Source: Rhynchopus sp. YZ270_cl-10
Taxonomy: Eukaryota; Euglenozoa; Diplonemea; Diplonemida; Diplonemidae
Reading direction: 5' to 3'
Assembly (NCBI GenBank): GCA_964035575.1
Contig: OZ037838.1
Location: 1 to 64,000 of the forward strand
DNA: 64,000 bases
How positions within the stretch are numbered: the first letter of the stretch is position 1; each line of letters opens with the position of its first letter. Positions 1 to 11,894 of the stretch are shown one piece after another. The translations under genes and the position numbers were made by a program. The notes below the pieces were generated by a model. That model saw nothing but the letters and a program-made list of their open reading frames with translations, did not search any database and had not been told where the DNA came from.

Positions 1-3000
1 TGCGGGTTTGCGGGTTTGCGGGTTTGCGGGTTTACGGGTTTGCGGGTTTGCGGGTTTGCGGGTTTGCGGGTTTGCGGGTTTGCGGGTTTGCGGGTTTGCG
101 GGTTTGCGGGTTTGCGGGTTTGCGGGTTTGCGGTTTGCGGGTTTGCGGGTTTGCGGGTTTGCGGGTTTGCGGGTTTGCGGGTTTGCGGGTTTGCGGGTTT
201 GCGGGTTTGCGGGTTTGCGGGTTTGCGGGTTTGCGGGTTTGCGGGTTTGCGGGTTTGCGGGTTTGCGGGTTTGCGGGTTTGCGGGTTTGCGGGTTTGCGG
301 GTTTGCGGGTTTGCGGGTTTGCGGGTTTGCGGGTTTGCGGGTTTGCGGGTTTGCGGGTTTGCGGGTTTGCGGGTTTGCGGGTTTGCGGGTTTGCGGGTTT
401 GCGGGTTTGCGGGTTTGCGGGTTTGCGGGTTTGCGGGTTTGCGGGTTTGCGGGTTTGCGGGTTTGCGGGTTTGCGGGTTTGCGGGTTTGCGGGTTTGCGG
501 GTTTGCGGGTTTGCGGGTTTGCGGGTTTGCGGGTTTGCGGGTTTGCGGGTTTGCGGGTTTGCGGGTTTGCGGGTTTGCGGGTTTGCGGGTTTGCGGGTTT
601 GCGGGTTTGCGGGTTTGCGGGTTTGCGGGTTTGCGGGTTTGCGGGTTTGCGGGTTTGCGGGTTTGCGGGTTTGCGGGTTTGCGGGTTTGCGGGTTTGCGG
701 GTTTGCGGGTTTGCGGGTTTGCGGGTTTGCGGGTTTGCGGGTTTGCGGGTTTGCGGGTTTGCGGGTTTGCGGGTTTGCGGGTTTGCGGGTTTGCGGGTTT
801 GCGGGTTTGCGGGTTTGCGGGTTTGCGGGTTTGCGGGTTTGCGGGTTTGCGGGTTTGCGGGTTTGCGGGTTTGCGGGTTTGCGGGTTTGCGGGTTTGCGG
901 GTTTGCGGGTTTGCGGGTTTGCGGGTTTGCGGGTTTGCGGGTTTGCGGGTTTGCGGGTTTGCGGGTTTGCGGGTTTGCGGGTTTGCGGGTTTGCGGGTTT
1001 GCGGGTTTGCGGGTTTGCGGGTTTGCGGGTTTGCGGGTTTGCGGGTTTGCGGGTTTGCGGGTTTGCGGGTTTGCGGGTTTGCGGGTTTGCGGGTTTGCGG
1101 GTTTGCGGGTTTGCGGGTTTGCGGGTTTGCGGGTTTGCGGGTTTGCGGGTTTGCGGGTTTGCGGGTTTGCGGGTTTGCGGGTTTGCGGGTTTGCGGGTTT
1201 GCGGGTTTGCGGGTTTGCGGGTTTGCGGGTTTGCGGGTTTGCGGGTTTGCGGGTTTGCGGGTTTGCGGGTTTGCGGGTTTGCGGGTTTGCGGGTTTGCGG
1301 GTTTGCGGGTTTGCGGGTTTGCGGGTTTGCGGGTTTGCGGGTTTGCGGGTTTGCGGGTTTGCGGGTTTGCGGGTTTGCGGGTTTGCGGGTTTGCGGGTTT
1401 GCGGGTTTGCGGGTTTGCGGGTTTGCGGGTTTGCGGGTTTGCGGGTTTGCGGGTTTGCGGGTTTGCGGGTTTGCGGGTTTGCGGGTTTGCGGGTTTGCGG
1501 GTTTGCGGGTTTGCGGGTTTGCGGGTTTGCGGGTTTGCGGGTTTGCGGGTTTGCGGGTTTGCGGGTTTGCGGGTTTGCGGGTTTGCGGGTTTGCGGGTTT
1601 GCGGGTTTGCGGGTTTGCGGGTTTGCGGGTTTGCGGGTTTGCGGGTTTGCGGGTTTGCGGGTTTGCGGGTTTGCGGGTTTGCGGGTTTGCGGGTTTGCGG
1701 GTTTGCGGGTTTGCGGGTTTGCGGGTTTGCGGGTTTGCGGGTTTGCGGGTTTGCGGGTTTGCGGGTTTGCGGGTTTGCGGGTTTGCGGGTTTGCGGGTTT
1801 GCGGGTTTGCGGGTTTGCGGGTTTGCGGGTTTGCGGGTTTGCGGGTTTGCGGGTTTGCGGGTTTGCGGGTTTGCGGGTTTGCGGGTTTGCGGGTTTGCGG
1901 GTTTGCGGGTTTGCGGGTTTGCGGGTTTGCGGGTTTGCGGGTTTGCGGGTTTGCGGGTTTGCGGGTTTGCGGGTTTGCGGGTTTGCGGGTTTGCGGGTTT
2001 GCGGGTTTGCGGGTTTGCGGGTTTGCGGGTTTGCGGGTTTGCGGGTTTGCGGGTTTGCGGGTTTGCGGGTTTGCGGGTTTGCGGGTTTGCGGGTTTGCGG
2101 GTTTGCGGGTTTGCGGGTTTGCGGGTTTGCGGGTTTGCGGGTTTGCGGGTTTGCGGGTTTGCGGGTTTGCGGGTTTGCGGGTTTGCGGGTTTGCGGGTTT
2201 GCGGGTTTGCGGGTTTGCGGGTTTGCGGGTTTGCGGGTTTGCGGGTTTGCGGGTTTGCGGGTTTGCGGGTTTGCGGGTTTGCGGGTTTGCGGGTTTGCGG
2301 GTTTGCGGGTTTGCGGGTTTGCGGGTTTGCGGGTTTGCGGGTTTGCGGGTTTGCGGGTTTGCGGGTTTGCGGGTTTGCGGGTTTGCGGGTTTGCGGGTTT
2401 GCGGGTTTGCGGGTTTGCGGGTTTGCGGGTTTGCGGGTTTGCGGGTTTGCGGGTTTGCGGGTTTGCGGGTTTGCGGGTTTGCGGGTTTGCGGGTTTGCGG
2501 GTTTGCGGGTTTGCGGGTTTGCGGGTTTGCGGGTTTGCGGGTTTGCGGGTTTGCGGGTTTGCGGGTTTGCGGGTTTGCGGGTTTGCGGGTTTGCGGGTTT
2601 GCGGGTTTGCGGGTTTGCGGGTTTGCGGGTTTGCGGGTTTGCGGGTTTGCGGGTTTGCGGGTTTGCGGGTTTGCGGGTTTGCGGGTTTGCGGGTTTGCGG
2701 GTTTGCGGGTTTGCGGGTTTGCGGGTTTGCGGGTTTGCGGGTTTGCGGGTTTGCGGGTTTGCGGGTTTGCGGGTTTGCGGGTTTGCGGGTTTGCGGGTTT
2801 GCGGGTTTGCGGGTTTGCGGGTTTGCGGGTTTGCGGGTTTGCGGGTTTGCGGGTTTGCGGGTTTGCGGGTTTGCGGGTTTGCGGGTTTGCGGGTTTGCGG
2901 GTTTGCGGGTTTGCGGGTTTGCGGGTTTGCGGGTTTGCGGGTTTGCGGGTTTGCGGGTTTGCGGGTTTGCGGGTTTGCGGGTTTGCGGGTTTGCGGGTTT

Positions 3001-3399
3001 GCGGGTTTGCGGGTTTGCGGGTTTGCGGGTTTGCGGGTTTGCGGGTTTGCGGGTTTGCGGGTTTGCGGGTTTGCGGGTTTGCGGGTTTGCGGGTTTGCGG
3101 GTTTGCGGGTTTGCGGGTTTGCGGGTTTGCGGGTTTGCGGGTTTGCGGGTTTGCGGGTTTGCGGGTTTGCGGGTTTGCGGGTTTGCGGGTTTGCGGGTTT
3201 GCGGGTTTGCGGGTTTGCGGGTTTGCGGGTTTGCGGGTTTGCGGGTTTGCGGGTTTGCGGGTTTGCGGGTTTGCGGGTTTGCGGGTTTGCGGGTTTGCGG
3301 GTTTGCGGGTTTGCGGGTTTGCGGGTTTGCGGGTTTGCGGGTTTGCGGGTTTGCGGGTTTGCGGGTTTGCGGGTTTGCGGGTTTGCGGGTTTGCGGGTT
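1..3399 (+). repeat. Octamer satellite array (GCGGGTTT)n, about 425 units
   Basis: A head-to-tail array of the 8-mer GCGGGTTT. One early unit reads TTTACGGG and one unit near 131 is a base short. From about 138 to 3399 I see no further interruption, so more than 400 units are perfect. The G-rich strand is the plus strand. GGG runs separated by 5 nt fit the G-quadruplex pattern. The array continues to the left window edge, so its full length is unknown. All reading frames are open because the unit contains no stop on either strand; I do not regard these as genes. Confidence 0.97.
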
Positions 3400-3627
3400 A
3401 CACTATATATATTACCGGGTTTCAGGTCAAATGGATGGCAACGATCCCCACAAGAGCGGGTTTGCGGGTTTGCGGGTCTGCGGGTCTGCGGGTCTGCGGG
3501 TCTGCGGGTCTGCGGGTCTGCGGGTCTGCGGGTCTGCGGGTCTGCGGGTCTGCGGGTCTGCGGGTCTGCGGGTCTGCGGGTCTGCGGGTCTGCGGGTCTG
3601 CGGGTCTGCGGGTCTGCGGGTTTGTGT
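3400..3627 (+). repeat. Satellite core plus (TGCGGGTC)n tail
   Basis: A short unique core (3400-3456, beginning ACACTATATATATTACC) ends the octamer array. It is followed by two GCGGGTTT units and about twenty units of the variant octamer TGCGGGTC. The same core occurs after the octamer arrays at 25266 and 49364 and once in every unit of the 25-45 kb satellite. One base differs here (AACGATCC instead of AACGTTCC). Confidence 0.93.
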
Positions 3628-3630
3628 GAG

Positions 3631-3930
3631 GGCCTTATACAGCCAAAAATCCCTGTTTTTTCAATACAGGGATTTTTGGTCCGGATCTTGGCTTTTATGG
3701 ACAGAATGTAATTTATGGACAGATTTGTCGACATTTCTGTCCATAAATCCCAAAATGGCCAAAAATATTTTTTCAAATGGCTTAATGTAGTGGCTTCATC
3801 GGGGTGATTGTGTCGAAGTATGGTGGTCGTGGGACCAAAAATACGTAGTAGACATTAATTTACGTGGCCTACTGAGCTATGTGGGTACCCTTATGGGACC
3901 ACATACACGGAACTTCTATGTAAACTCATG
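3631..3930 (+). repeat. Hairpin module, copy a
   Basis: First of five copies of a module of about 250-300 bp. It opens with an inverted repeat (arms 3643-3659 and 3663-3679, 17 bp with one mismatch, 3-nt loop TTC). It continues with TTTATGGACAG at 3694 and 3712 and the reverse complement at 3737-3747. The rest is shared with copies b-e. It sits exactly between satellite DNA and the ARF 1 block. Confidence 0.88.
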
Positions 3931-4310
3931 GTACGTACGTGGTTCCGCCAGTACCCTTGTGCCTGTGTGATACACTACTGCAGCTCAGTATGTACTAGGG
4001 CAGTGCTTCAGAATTCCTCACATTGTATGTTTGCATGTTGTAGTATGATGTTGGAAAGTAGAAGCTGATGCTGGAGTGTGGGTGTTGGCAAAAGAATATG
4101 GAAGGAAGGAATGAATAGATTTTAGACAAGTGGTAAAGCAAAATACGGGTGCATTGGGTTTGATTGACCTTTCTTTTTTTGTTTTTGTTGGAACATTTGT
4201 TTTCATATCTCTGTATTTGAAGAAAACATTGACATGACAGGCTAGATGTGTCTTGTCGTCCTTCCCCAGTCTCAGTTTTTGTATTTCCTCCCTATGGCCT
4301 AAAAAAAACC

Positions 4311-4856
4311 CTAGTTTCTTGACTTCATGGAGGATGACAGCCAGTCAAGTCCTTCATACAAACCTTCACCAGTTGCGGCGCAACTTCCCTGGATGTACCA
4401 CTCCCGGAGCCTTAGAGAGTGCAGCCCAAGTTTGTCAGTCATTTCAGCTGGGGTCATCGCCTTTGGAAGATCCTGTTTGTTTGCAAGCACAAGAAGTGTT
4501 GCATCACGGAGGGCATCATCTGTTGCCAGCTTGTGCAGCTCATCACGTGCAAGATAAATTCTTTCCCTGTCGTTGCTGTCAACAACAAATATAATGCCAT
4601 CAGTCCCCTCAAAGTAGTGGCGCCACAGCGGTCTCAGCTTGTCCTGGCCACCAATGTCCCACATGGTGAACTTGAGGTTCTTGTACTCCACTGTCTCCAC
4701 ATTGAACCCGATTGTCGGTATGGATGTGATCAAATCCCCTAACTTCAGCTTGTACAGCACAGTGGTCTTGCCAGAAGCATCGAGCCCCACCATCAGCATC
4801 TTCACATTCTTCTTCCCTGCAAAGAGCGTTGTCAGTGCAGAGGCAATGTTACCCAT
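4311..4856 (-). CDS. ARF-family small GTPase, copy 1
   Basis: A 181-residue ADP-ribosylation factor, the length of human ARF1. ARFs are myristoylated GTPases that recruit coats and lipid enzymes to Golgi membranes. Seen: MGNIAS start with Gly2 for N-myristoylation; P-loop GLDASGKT at 24-31; switch I Thr48; DIGGQDK with catalytic Gln71; NKQD guanine-specificity motif; and a SCAATGEG stretch near the C-terminus. There is no intron. This copy differs from copies 2 and 3 by Ile68 in the DxGGQ motif (Val in the others) and by RERIY after NSND (RDRTS and RDRIS in the others). The ATG at 4854-4856 is at the family's normal start. Downstream, 3931-4310 resembles the flank of the other ARF copies and has no gene I can support. 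Confidence 0.97.
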   Translation of the reverse strand: MGNIASALTTLFAGKKNVKMLMVGLDASGKTTVLYKLKLGDLITSIPTIGFNVETVEYKNLKFTMWDIGGQDKLRPLWRHYFEGTDGIIFVVDSNDRERIYLARDELHKLATDDALRDATLLVLANKQDLPKAMTPAEMTDKLGLHSLRLREWYIQGSCAATGEGLYEGLDWLSSSMKSRN

Positions 4857-5099
4857 TGTGAAGGTTTATGTGTGAGTTTTGTGTTAATATCTGGGTGAAG
4901 TGGATGGAGTGGCGTTTGTGGGTTTGTGGGGTGGGTTTGGGGTCAGTTCAGTGAGGTGGGATTTGTAACACACCTCCCACCTAAGCCCAACCCACCACGG
5001 TGTGTACACCATAGTTGTACACAATCCCTACACCAACTAGCCAGCCAACCTCACTAGTGTCCCCTTCACTATTGTGTAAGAGTCCCGTTATCATCGGAC
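4857..5099. other. Intergenic sequence upstream of ARF copy 1
   Basis: This is the 5' side of the minus-strand ARF gene. It is G/T-rich at first, then unique sequence leading into the 9-mer satellite. I see no convincing promoter motif. It resembles the region upstream of ARF copies 2 and 3 only close to the gene. Confidence 0.5.
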
Positions 5100-8000
5100 G
5101 TGTTGTTTCCCAACATATAGACCATGTATACCGTGCAGAGTGTAGAGTGTGTACACTGTGTATACCTGCAACCCATGCCTTTTATGGTTGGTCAGTGGGT
5201 TAGTAGGAGTGCCGTCACCATAGGATCTGTGGGTCGGAACATATATTAGCAATATTTTGTACTGTGTATACTGTGTATACTGTATACACTGTACACACTG
5301 TTAACACTGTGTACACGGTGTATACTATGTATACCCGCAACCCTTGCCTTTTATGGTTGGTCAGTGGGTTAGCAGGAGTGCCGTCACCATAGGAATAATA
5401 ATCTTAACATATATTAGCAATATTTTGCCCTGTGTATACTGTGTGCACTGTATACACTGTGTACACTGTTTACACTGTGTACACTGTTTACACTGTGTAC
5501 ACTGTATACACTGTACACACTGTTAACATTGTGTACACTGTGTATACTGTGTATACCAGCAACCCTTGCCTTTTATGGTTGGTCAGTGGGTTAGTAGGAG
5601 TGCCGTCACCATAGGAATAATAATCTTAACATATATTAGCAATATTTTGTCCTGTGTATACCGTGTATACTGTATACACTGTGTACACTCTTTACACTGT
5701 GTACACTGTGTACACTGTGTACACTGTGTACACTGTGTACACTGTGTACACTGTGTATACTGTGTATACCAGCAACCCTTGCCTTTTATGGTTGGTCAGT
5801 GAGTTTGTAGGAGTGCCGTCACCATAGGAATAATAATCTTAACATATATTAGCAATATTTTGCCCTGTGTATACTGTGTACACTGTATACACTGTGTACA
5901 CCGTGTACACTGTGTACACACTGTTAACATTGTGTACACTGTGTATACTGTGTATACCAGCAACCCTTGCCTTTTATGGTTGGTCAGTGAGTTTGTAGGA
6001 GTGCCGTCACCATAGGAATAATAATCTTAACATATATTAGCAATATTTTGCCCTGTGTATACTGTGTACACTGTATACACTGTGTACACTGTGTACACAC
6101 TGTTTCCACCGTGTACACTGTGTACACTGTGTATACTGTGTATACCAGCAACCCTTGCCTTTTATGGTTGGTCAGTGGGTTAGCAGGAGTGCCGTCACCA
6201 TAGGAATAATAATCTTAACATATATTAGCAATATTTTGCCCTGTGTATACTGTGTACTCTGTATACACTGTGTACACTGTGTACACTGTTTACACCGTGT
6301 ACACTGTGTACACACTGTTAACATTGTGTACACTGTGTATACTGTGTATACCAGCAACCCTTGCCTTTTATGGTTGGTCAGTGGGTTTGTAGGAGTGCCG
6401 TCACCATAGGAATAATAATCTTAACATATATTAGCAATATTTTGCCCTGTGTATACTGTGTGCACTGTATACACTGTGTACACTGTATACACTGTGTACA
6501 CTGTTTACACTGTGTACACTGTACACACTGTTAACACTGTGTGTATACTGTGTATACCAGCAACCCTTGCCTTTTATGGTTGGTCAGTGGGTTTGTAGGA
6601 GTGCCGTCACCATAGGAATAATAATCTTAACATATATTAGCAATATTTTGCCCTGTGTTTTCTGTGTACACTGTATACACTGTGTACACTGTGTACACAC
6701 TGTTAACACTGTGTACACTGTGTATACTGTGTATACCAGCAACCCTTGCCTTTTATGGTTGGTCAGTGAGTTTGTAGGAGTGCCGTCACCATAGGAATAA
6801 TAATCTTAACATATATTAGCAATATTTTGCCCTGTGTTTTCTGTGTATACTGTATACACTGTGTACACTCTTTACACTGTGTACACTGTGTACACTGTGT
6901 ACACTGTGTACACTGTGTACACTGTGTACACTGTGTATACTGTGTATACCAGCAACCCTTGCCTTTTATGGTTGGTCAGTGAGTTTGTAGGAGTGCCGTC
7001 ACCATAGGAATAATAATCTTAACATATATTAGCAATATTTTGCCCTGTGTATACTGTGTACACTGTATACACTGTGTACACTGTGTACACACTGTTTCCA
7101 CCGTGTACACTGTGTATACTGTGTATACCAGCAACCCTTGCCTTTTATGGTTGGTCAGTGGGTTAGAAGGAGTGCCGTCACCATAGGAATAATAATCTTA
7201 ACATATATTAGCAATATTTTGCCCTGTGTATACTGTGTGCACTGTATACACTGTGTACACTGTTTACACTGTGTACACTGTGTACACTGTGTACACTGTA
7301 CACACTGTTAACCCTGTGTACACTGTGTATACTGTGAACACCAGCAACCCTTGCCTTTTATGGTGGGTCAGTGGGTTTGTAGGAGTGCCGTCACCATAGG
7401 AATAATAATCTTAACATATATTAGCAATATTTTGCCCTGTGTATACTGTGTACACTGTATACACTGTGTACACTGTGTACACTGTTTACACCGTGTACAC
7501 TGTGTACACACTGTTAACATTGTGTACACTGTGTATACTGTGTATACCAGCAACCCTTGCCTTTTATGGTTGGTCAGTGAGTTTGTAGGAGTGCCGTCAC
7601 CATAGGAATAATAATCTTAACATATATTAGCAATATTTTGCCCTGTGTATACTGTGTACACTGTATACACTGTGTACACTGTGTACACTGTTTACACCGT
7701 GTACACTGTGTACACACTGTTAACATTGTGTACACTGTGTATACTGTGTATACCAGCAACCCTTGCCTTTTATGGTTGGTCAGTGGGTTTGTAGGAGTGC
7801 CGTCACCATAGGAATAATAATCTTAACATATATTAGCAATATTTTGCCCTGTGTATACTGTGTGCACTGTATACACTGTGTACACTGTATACACTGTGTA
7901 CACTGTTTACACTGTGTACACTGTACACACTGTTAACACTGTGTGTATACTGTGTATACCAGCAACCCTTGCCTTTTATGGTTGGTCAGTGGGTTTGTAG

Positions 8001-8297
8001 GAGTGCCGTCACCATAGGAATAATAATCTTAACATATATTAGCAATATTTTGCCCTGTGTTTTCTGTGTACACTGTATACACTGTGTACACTGTTTACAC
8101 TGTGTACACTGTGTACACACTGTTAACACTGTGTACACTGTGTATACTGTGTATACCAGCAACCCTTGCCTTTTATGGTTGGTCAGTGAGTTTGTAGGAG
8201 TGTCGTCACCATAGGAATAATAATCTTAACATATATTAGCAATATTTTGTCCTGTATACTGTGTATACTGTGTACCCTATGTAGTGCTCTATGTACA
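5100..8297 (+). repeat. Satellite with TGTGTACAC 9-mer tracts, about 16 monomers
   Basis: Each monomer (about 170-230 bp) has a constant part and a variable part. The constant part contains CCTTTTATGGTTGGTCAGTG, TAGGAGTGCCGTCACCATAG and ACATATATTAGCAATATT. The variable part is a tract of 9-mers built on TGTGTACAC and its variants TGTGTATAC and TGTTTACAC. Length differences between monomers come mainly from the number of 9-mers. Translations of the tract read (YTV)n or (CVH)n and are by-products of the repeat. Confidence 0.95.
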
Positions 8298-8304
8298 CTG
8301 TGTG

Positions 8305-8600
8305 GAGCAAAGCCAAAAATCCCTGTATTTTCAATACAGGGAGTTTTGGCCAGGATCTTGGCTTTTATGGACAGAACGTAATTTATGGACAGATTTGTCA
8401 ACATTTCTGTCCATAAATCCCATGGCCAAAAATATTTTTTCAAATGGCTTACTGTAGTGGCTTCATCGGAGCAATTGAGGCGAAGTCTGGTGGTCGTGGG
8501 CCCAAAAATACATGGTAGACATCAGTTTACTTGGCCTACTGAGGTCTGTGGGTACCCTTACAGAGTCATACACAGGGAATTACTGTGTAAACTCATCGTA
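8305..8600 (+). repeat. Hairpin module, copy b
   Basis: The inverted repeat has arms 8313-8329 and 8333-8349 (one mismatch) with loop TTC. TTTATGGACAG lies at 8364 and 8382, and its inverse ends at 8417. The module lies between the 9-mer satellite and the ARF 2 block. Similarity to copy a continues as far as the ARF gene. Confidence 0.88.
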
Positions 8601-8984
8601 CGTGGGGTTCCCCAGAACCCTTGTGCACCAGTCCAACATGTGTGATACACTACTGCAGCTCAGTCTGCGGTCAGAATTCCTCACCTTGTATATTTGCATG
8701 TTGTAGTATGATGTAGGAAAGTAGAAGCTGATGTTGGCGTGTGGGTGTTGGGCAAAATAATATGGAAGGAAGGAATGAATAAATTTTAGACAAGTGAAAA
8801 AGCAAAAATACGGGTGCATTGGGTTTGATTGAACTTTTTATTTTTGTTTTTGTTGGAGCATTTGTTTTCATATCTCTGTATTTAAAGAAAACATGACATA
8901 ACATGACATGACAGGCTAGATGTGTCTTGTCGTCCCTCCCCAGTCTCAGTTTTTGTATTTCCTCCCTATGGCTTTTAATATACC

Positions 8985-9530
8985 CTAGTTTCTTGACTTC
9001 ATGGAGGATGACAGCCAGTCAAGTCCTTCATACAAACCTTCACCAGTTGCAGCGCAACTTCCCTGGATGTACCACTCCCGGAGCCTTAGAGAGTGCAGCC
9101 CAAGTTTGTCAGTCATTTCAGCTGGGGTCATCGCCTTTGGAAGATCCTGTTTGTTTGCAAGCACAAGAAGTGTTGCATCACGGAGGGCATCATCTGTTGC
9201 CAGCTTGTGCAGCTCATCACGTGCAAGAGAAGTTCTGTCCCTGTCGTTGCTGTCAACAACAAATATAATGCCATCAGTCCCCTCAAAGTAGTGGCGCCAC
9301 AGCGGTCTCAGCTTGTCCTGGCCACCAACGTCCCACATGGTGAACTTGAGGTTCTTGTACTCCACTGTCTCCACATTGAACCCGATTGTCGGTATGGATG
9401 TGATCAAATCCCCTAACTTCAGCTTGTACAGAACAGTGGTCTTGCCAGAAGCATCGAGCCCCACCATCAGCATCTTCACATTCTTCTTCCCTGCAAAGAG
9501 CGTTGTCAGTGCAGAGGCAATGTTACCCAT
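8985..9530 (-). CDS. ARF-family small GTPase, copy 2
   Basis: A 181-residue ARF, intronless, with the same key residues as copy 1: Gly2, GLDASGKT 24-31, Thr48, DVGGQDK with Gln71, and NKQD. Val68 is the usual ARF residue, unlike Ile68 in copy 1. The only other protein difference I see from copy 1 is NDRDRTSLA in place of NDRERIYLA, in the loop after the third beta-strand region. The C-terminal half is identical. It is the last gene of a minus-strand cluster downstream of actin and has the same partner arrangement as copy 3. It is likely an active membrane-traffic ARF, but expression cannot be judged. Confidence 0.97.
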   Translation of the reverse strand: MGNIASALTTLFAGKKNVKMLMVGLDASGKTTVLYKLKLGDLITSIPTIGFNVETVEYKNLKFTMWDVGGQDKLRPLWRHYFEGTDGIIFVVDSNDRDRTSLARDELHKLATDDALRDATLLVLANKQDLPKAMTPAEMTDKLGLHSLRLREWYIQGSCAATGEGLYEGLDWLSSSMKSRN

Positions 9531-9639
9531 GGTGAAAATATATGTGTCACTTTTGTGTTACTGTAGTAATATCTGGGTGGAGTGGGTGGAGTGAGCGGAG
9601 GGGGTTGGTATGGGCTCAGTTCAGTGAGGTTGGAGAGTT

Positions 9640-10100
9640 TGTAGGAGTGTCCTCATCATAGAACATATAGGCTATGACCATCACCGTGAAGACTGTGTAT
9701 AGTGTGTACACTGTGTAAACCTGCAACTAATGCCTCTTATGGTTGGTCAGTGAGTTTGTAGGAGTGCCGTCATCATAGAACATGTAGTTTGGAACATATA
9801 GGCTATGATCAGCACTGTGTATACTATGTATAGTGTGAAAAGTGTGTACACTGTGTACACTGTGTACACTGTGTATACCTGCAACTCATGCCTCTTATGG
9901 TTGGTCAGTGAGTTTGTAGGAGTGCCGTCATCATAGAACATGTAGTTTGGAACATATAGGCCATGATCAGTACTGTGTTTGCTGTGTATACAAGTATATA
10001 CAGTGTATGGTGTGTATACAGTGTATACTGTGTATACCTGATACTCATGCCTCTTATGGTTGGTAGGAGTGCCATCATAGAAAGTGTTGTTTCCGATAAT
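9640..10100 (+). repeat. Diverged 9-mer satellite monomers between ARF 2 and actin
   Basis: About three degenerate monomers of the TGTGTACAC satellite. The constant part reads CTCTTATGGTTGGTCAGTGA and GAGTGCCGTCATCATAGAAC, and the 9-mer tracts are short. They are clearly older or independently diverged compared with the 5.1-8.3 kb array. The second duplication copy has a shorter version at 55830-56130. Confidence 0.85.
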
Positions 10101-10717
10101 CGATAGACTGCCGAAAATATTCTATAATAACATCAGTTTTCTTGTCTTTTGTGCCTGTTATATTATGCGCAAAGGTTTGTATAGAGAAGGTAGCAGAGGG
10201 TATTCTTAATGCTATGGAGGCTTGGAAAGAGGTAGATTAGTTTCTGTTATTGTTATGTATGTGTTGGACAGAGGTATTATTGTTTTCTGTGTGGTGTGTG
10301 TGTTGGGGTTTATGGGTGTTTCAAGCATAACAGGGAAAATAGTATGTTTCTTTTTTATTTTTTCTCTTTTTGGCTTTGTTTTTTGCTTTTGTTTCTGCTT
10401 TGGAGTTTTTTTTGTTCTTTTGTTTGCTGTCTTATTTTCTTTTGTATTCATGTCTCCTTTTATTATTTTGGTTTTATTTGCTTTTGTGTTAAAAATATAT
10501 TTGTTTTTTTGTTTGTATCATTTGTAATTTTTGCCGCATACGAATATACAGTACAATCAAATAAAAAAAATCCACACTACAGGCAAGTTCTCGCAATAAC
10601 CCTATCCCCGACACCCCGAAAGTTTGTATTTGTTTTTTTGTTTTGTCTTGATTTAAATGATTTTTCTTTTGCATTTTTTATTTTAAATTCTTTGTGTTCA
10701 TTTGTCGTTTTTTATGA
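10101..10717. other. T-rich 3' flank of actin
   Basis: Long T-rich low-complexity sequence on the plus strand, hence A-rich in the sense of the minus-strand actin transcript. It contains many TTTTG, TTTTT and TTTC runs. It probably includes the actin 3' UTR and polyadenylation region. Open frames here translate to low-complexity Phe/Leu-rich strings, and I do not accept them as genes. The equivalent region at 56131-56739 has several indels. Confidence 0.55.
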
Positions 10718-11894
10718 CTAGAAGCACTTCTTATGAACAATCCCTGGGCCACTCTCATCATACTCCTCCTTCTTGACCCACATGGACGCAAAGGTGGAAA
10801 GGGAAGAGAGAATAGACCCTCCAATCCACACAGAGTACTTTCTCTCTGGTGGGGCAACAACCTTGATCTTCATGCTGTTTGGTGCCAGGTTTGTGACTTC
10901 CTTGGAAAGACGGTCTGCAAGCCCCTCGTACATGGTAGTTCCTCCTGAGAGAACAATGTTGGCGTACAAGTCCTTACGCACATCGATGTCACACTTCATG
11001 ATGGAGTTGTACACCGTCTCATGGATGCCATTTGCCTCAAGCCCAATGAACTGTGGCTTGAAGAGTGCCTCAGGGCAACGGAATCTCTCAGAGCCCACTG
11101 TGATCACCTGTCCATCGGGAAGCTCGTAGTCCTTTTCCAACGACGACGATGACGAGGCCAGGGACATCTCCTCGTCAAAGTCCTGGTGGTGGGTTTTTAG
11201 GTTTTCTTTTTCCTGTACAAAATATGCATACCAAGGCAACGTAGGCGAGTTTTTCTTTCACATCACGCACAATCTCGCGCTCTGCAGAGGTGACAAAGCT
11301 GTTACCACGTTCTGTCAGAAGCTTAATCATCCAGTCTGTCATGTCTCTTCCAGCCATGTCAATACGAAGCACGGCGTGTGGCAGAGAGTACCCCTCGTAG
11401 ATGGGAACTGTGTGGGTCACACCATCTCCTGAGTCAAGAACAATTCCTGTTGTGCGTCCAGACGAGTACAGGGACAGCACCGCCTGGATCCCAACGTACA
11501 TTGCAGGGCTGTTGAACGTCTCAAACATGATCTGTGTCATCTTTTCACGGTTGGCCTTTGGGTTCATGGGCGCTTCTGTGAGAAGCACAGGGTGATCCTC
11601 AGGTGCAACACGGAGCTCGTTGAAGAAGGTGTGGTGCCAGATCTTTTCCATATCATCCCAGTTTGTGATGATACCATGCTCAATCGGATACTTAATCAGC
11701 AGAATACCACGCTTGGACTGTGCATCGTCACCAATATAGGCTTCCTTCTTTGCTGTTCCCATCATTGCTGCAGCGGTCTTTGGCCTTCCAACAATGGACG
11801 GAAACACGGACCTCGGGGCATCGTCTCCTGCGAAACCTGCCTTCACCATCCCAGACCCATTGTCACAGACGATTGCTTGCTGGTCATCATCCAT
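10718..11894 (-). CDS. Actin, copy 1 (two exons)
   Basis: Complete 375-residue actin. Exon 1 is 11894-11232 (221 codons) and exon 2 is 11182-10718 (154 codons plus stop). A 49-nt GT-AG intron (11231-11183, GTATGC...CCAG) falls in phase 0 between YVAL and DFDEEM. Seen: CDNGSG phosphate loop, KYPIEHGI with the histidine that is methylated in many actins, [11 protein letters not shown] second phosphate loop, and the terminal KCF. The DNase-I loop is unusual: after VGRP it reads [19 protein letters not shown] rather than the usual RHQGVMVGMGQKDSYVGDE, at the same length. The protein is otherwise conventional. It lies in a minus-strand row downstream of the unknown gene at 12701. Confidence 0.97.

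Noticed and set aside
1-3399. Left-end telomere made of GCGGGTTT repeats
   Set aside because: At a left chromosome end the plus strand should be the C-rich strand; here it is G-rich. The same octamer also occurs inside the window at several places with fixed cores.
8-3790. Giant proteins of 1200 residues with GFAGLRVC repeats
   Set aside because: The octamer has no stop codon in any frame, so all frames are open. The proteins are by-products of the repeat, and several lack an ATG.
5100-8297. Proteins of (YTV)n or (CVH)n type in the 9-mer satellites
   Set aside because: A 9-mer keeps frame and avoids stops by composition. Frames run through constant monomer parts without any conserved start or domain.
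10222-10721. Phe/Leu-rich small membrane proteins
   Set aside because: They translate a T-rich low-complexity 3' flank, and the equivalent region near 56300 has indels that change the frames.
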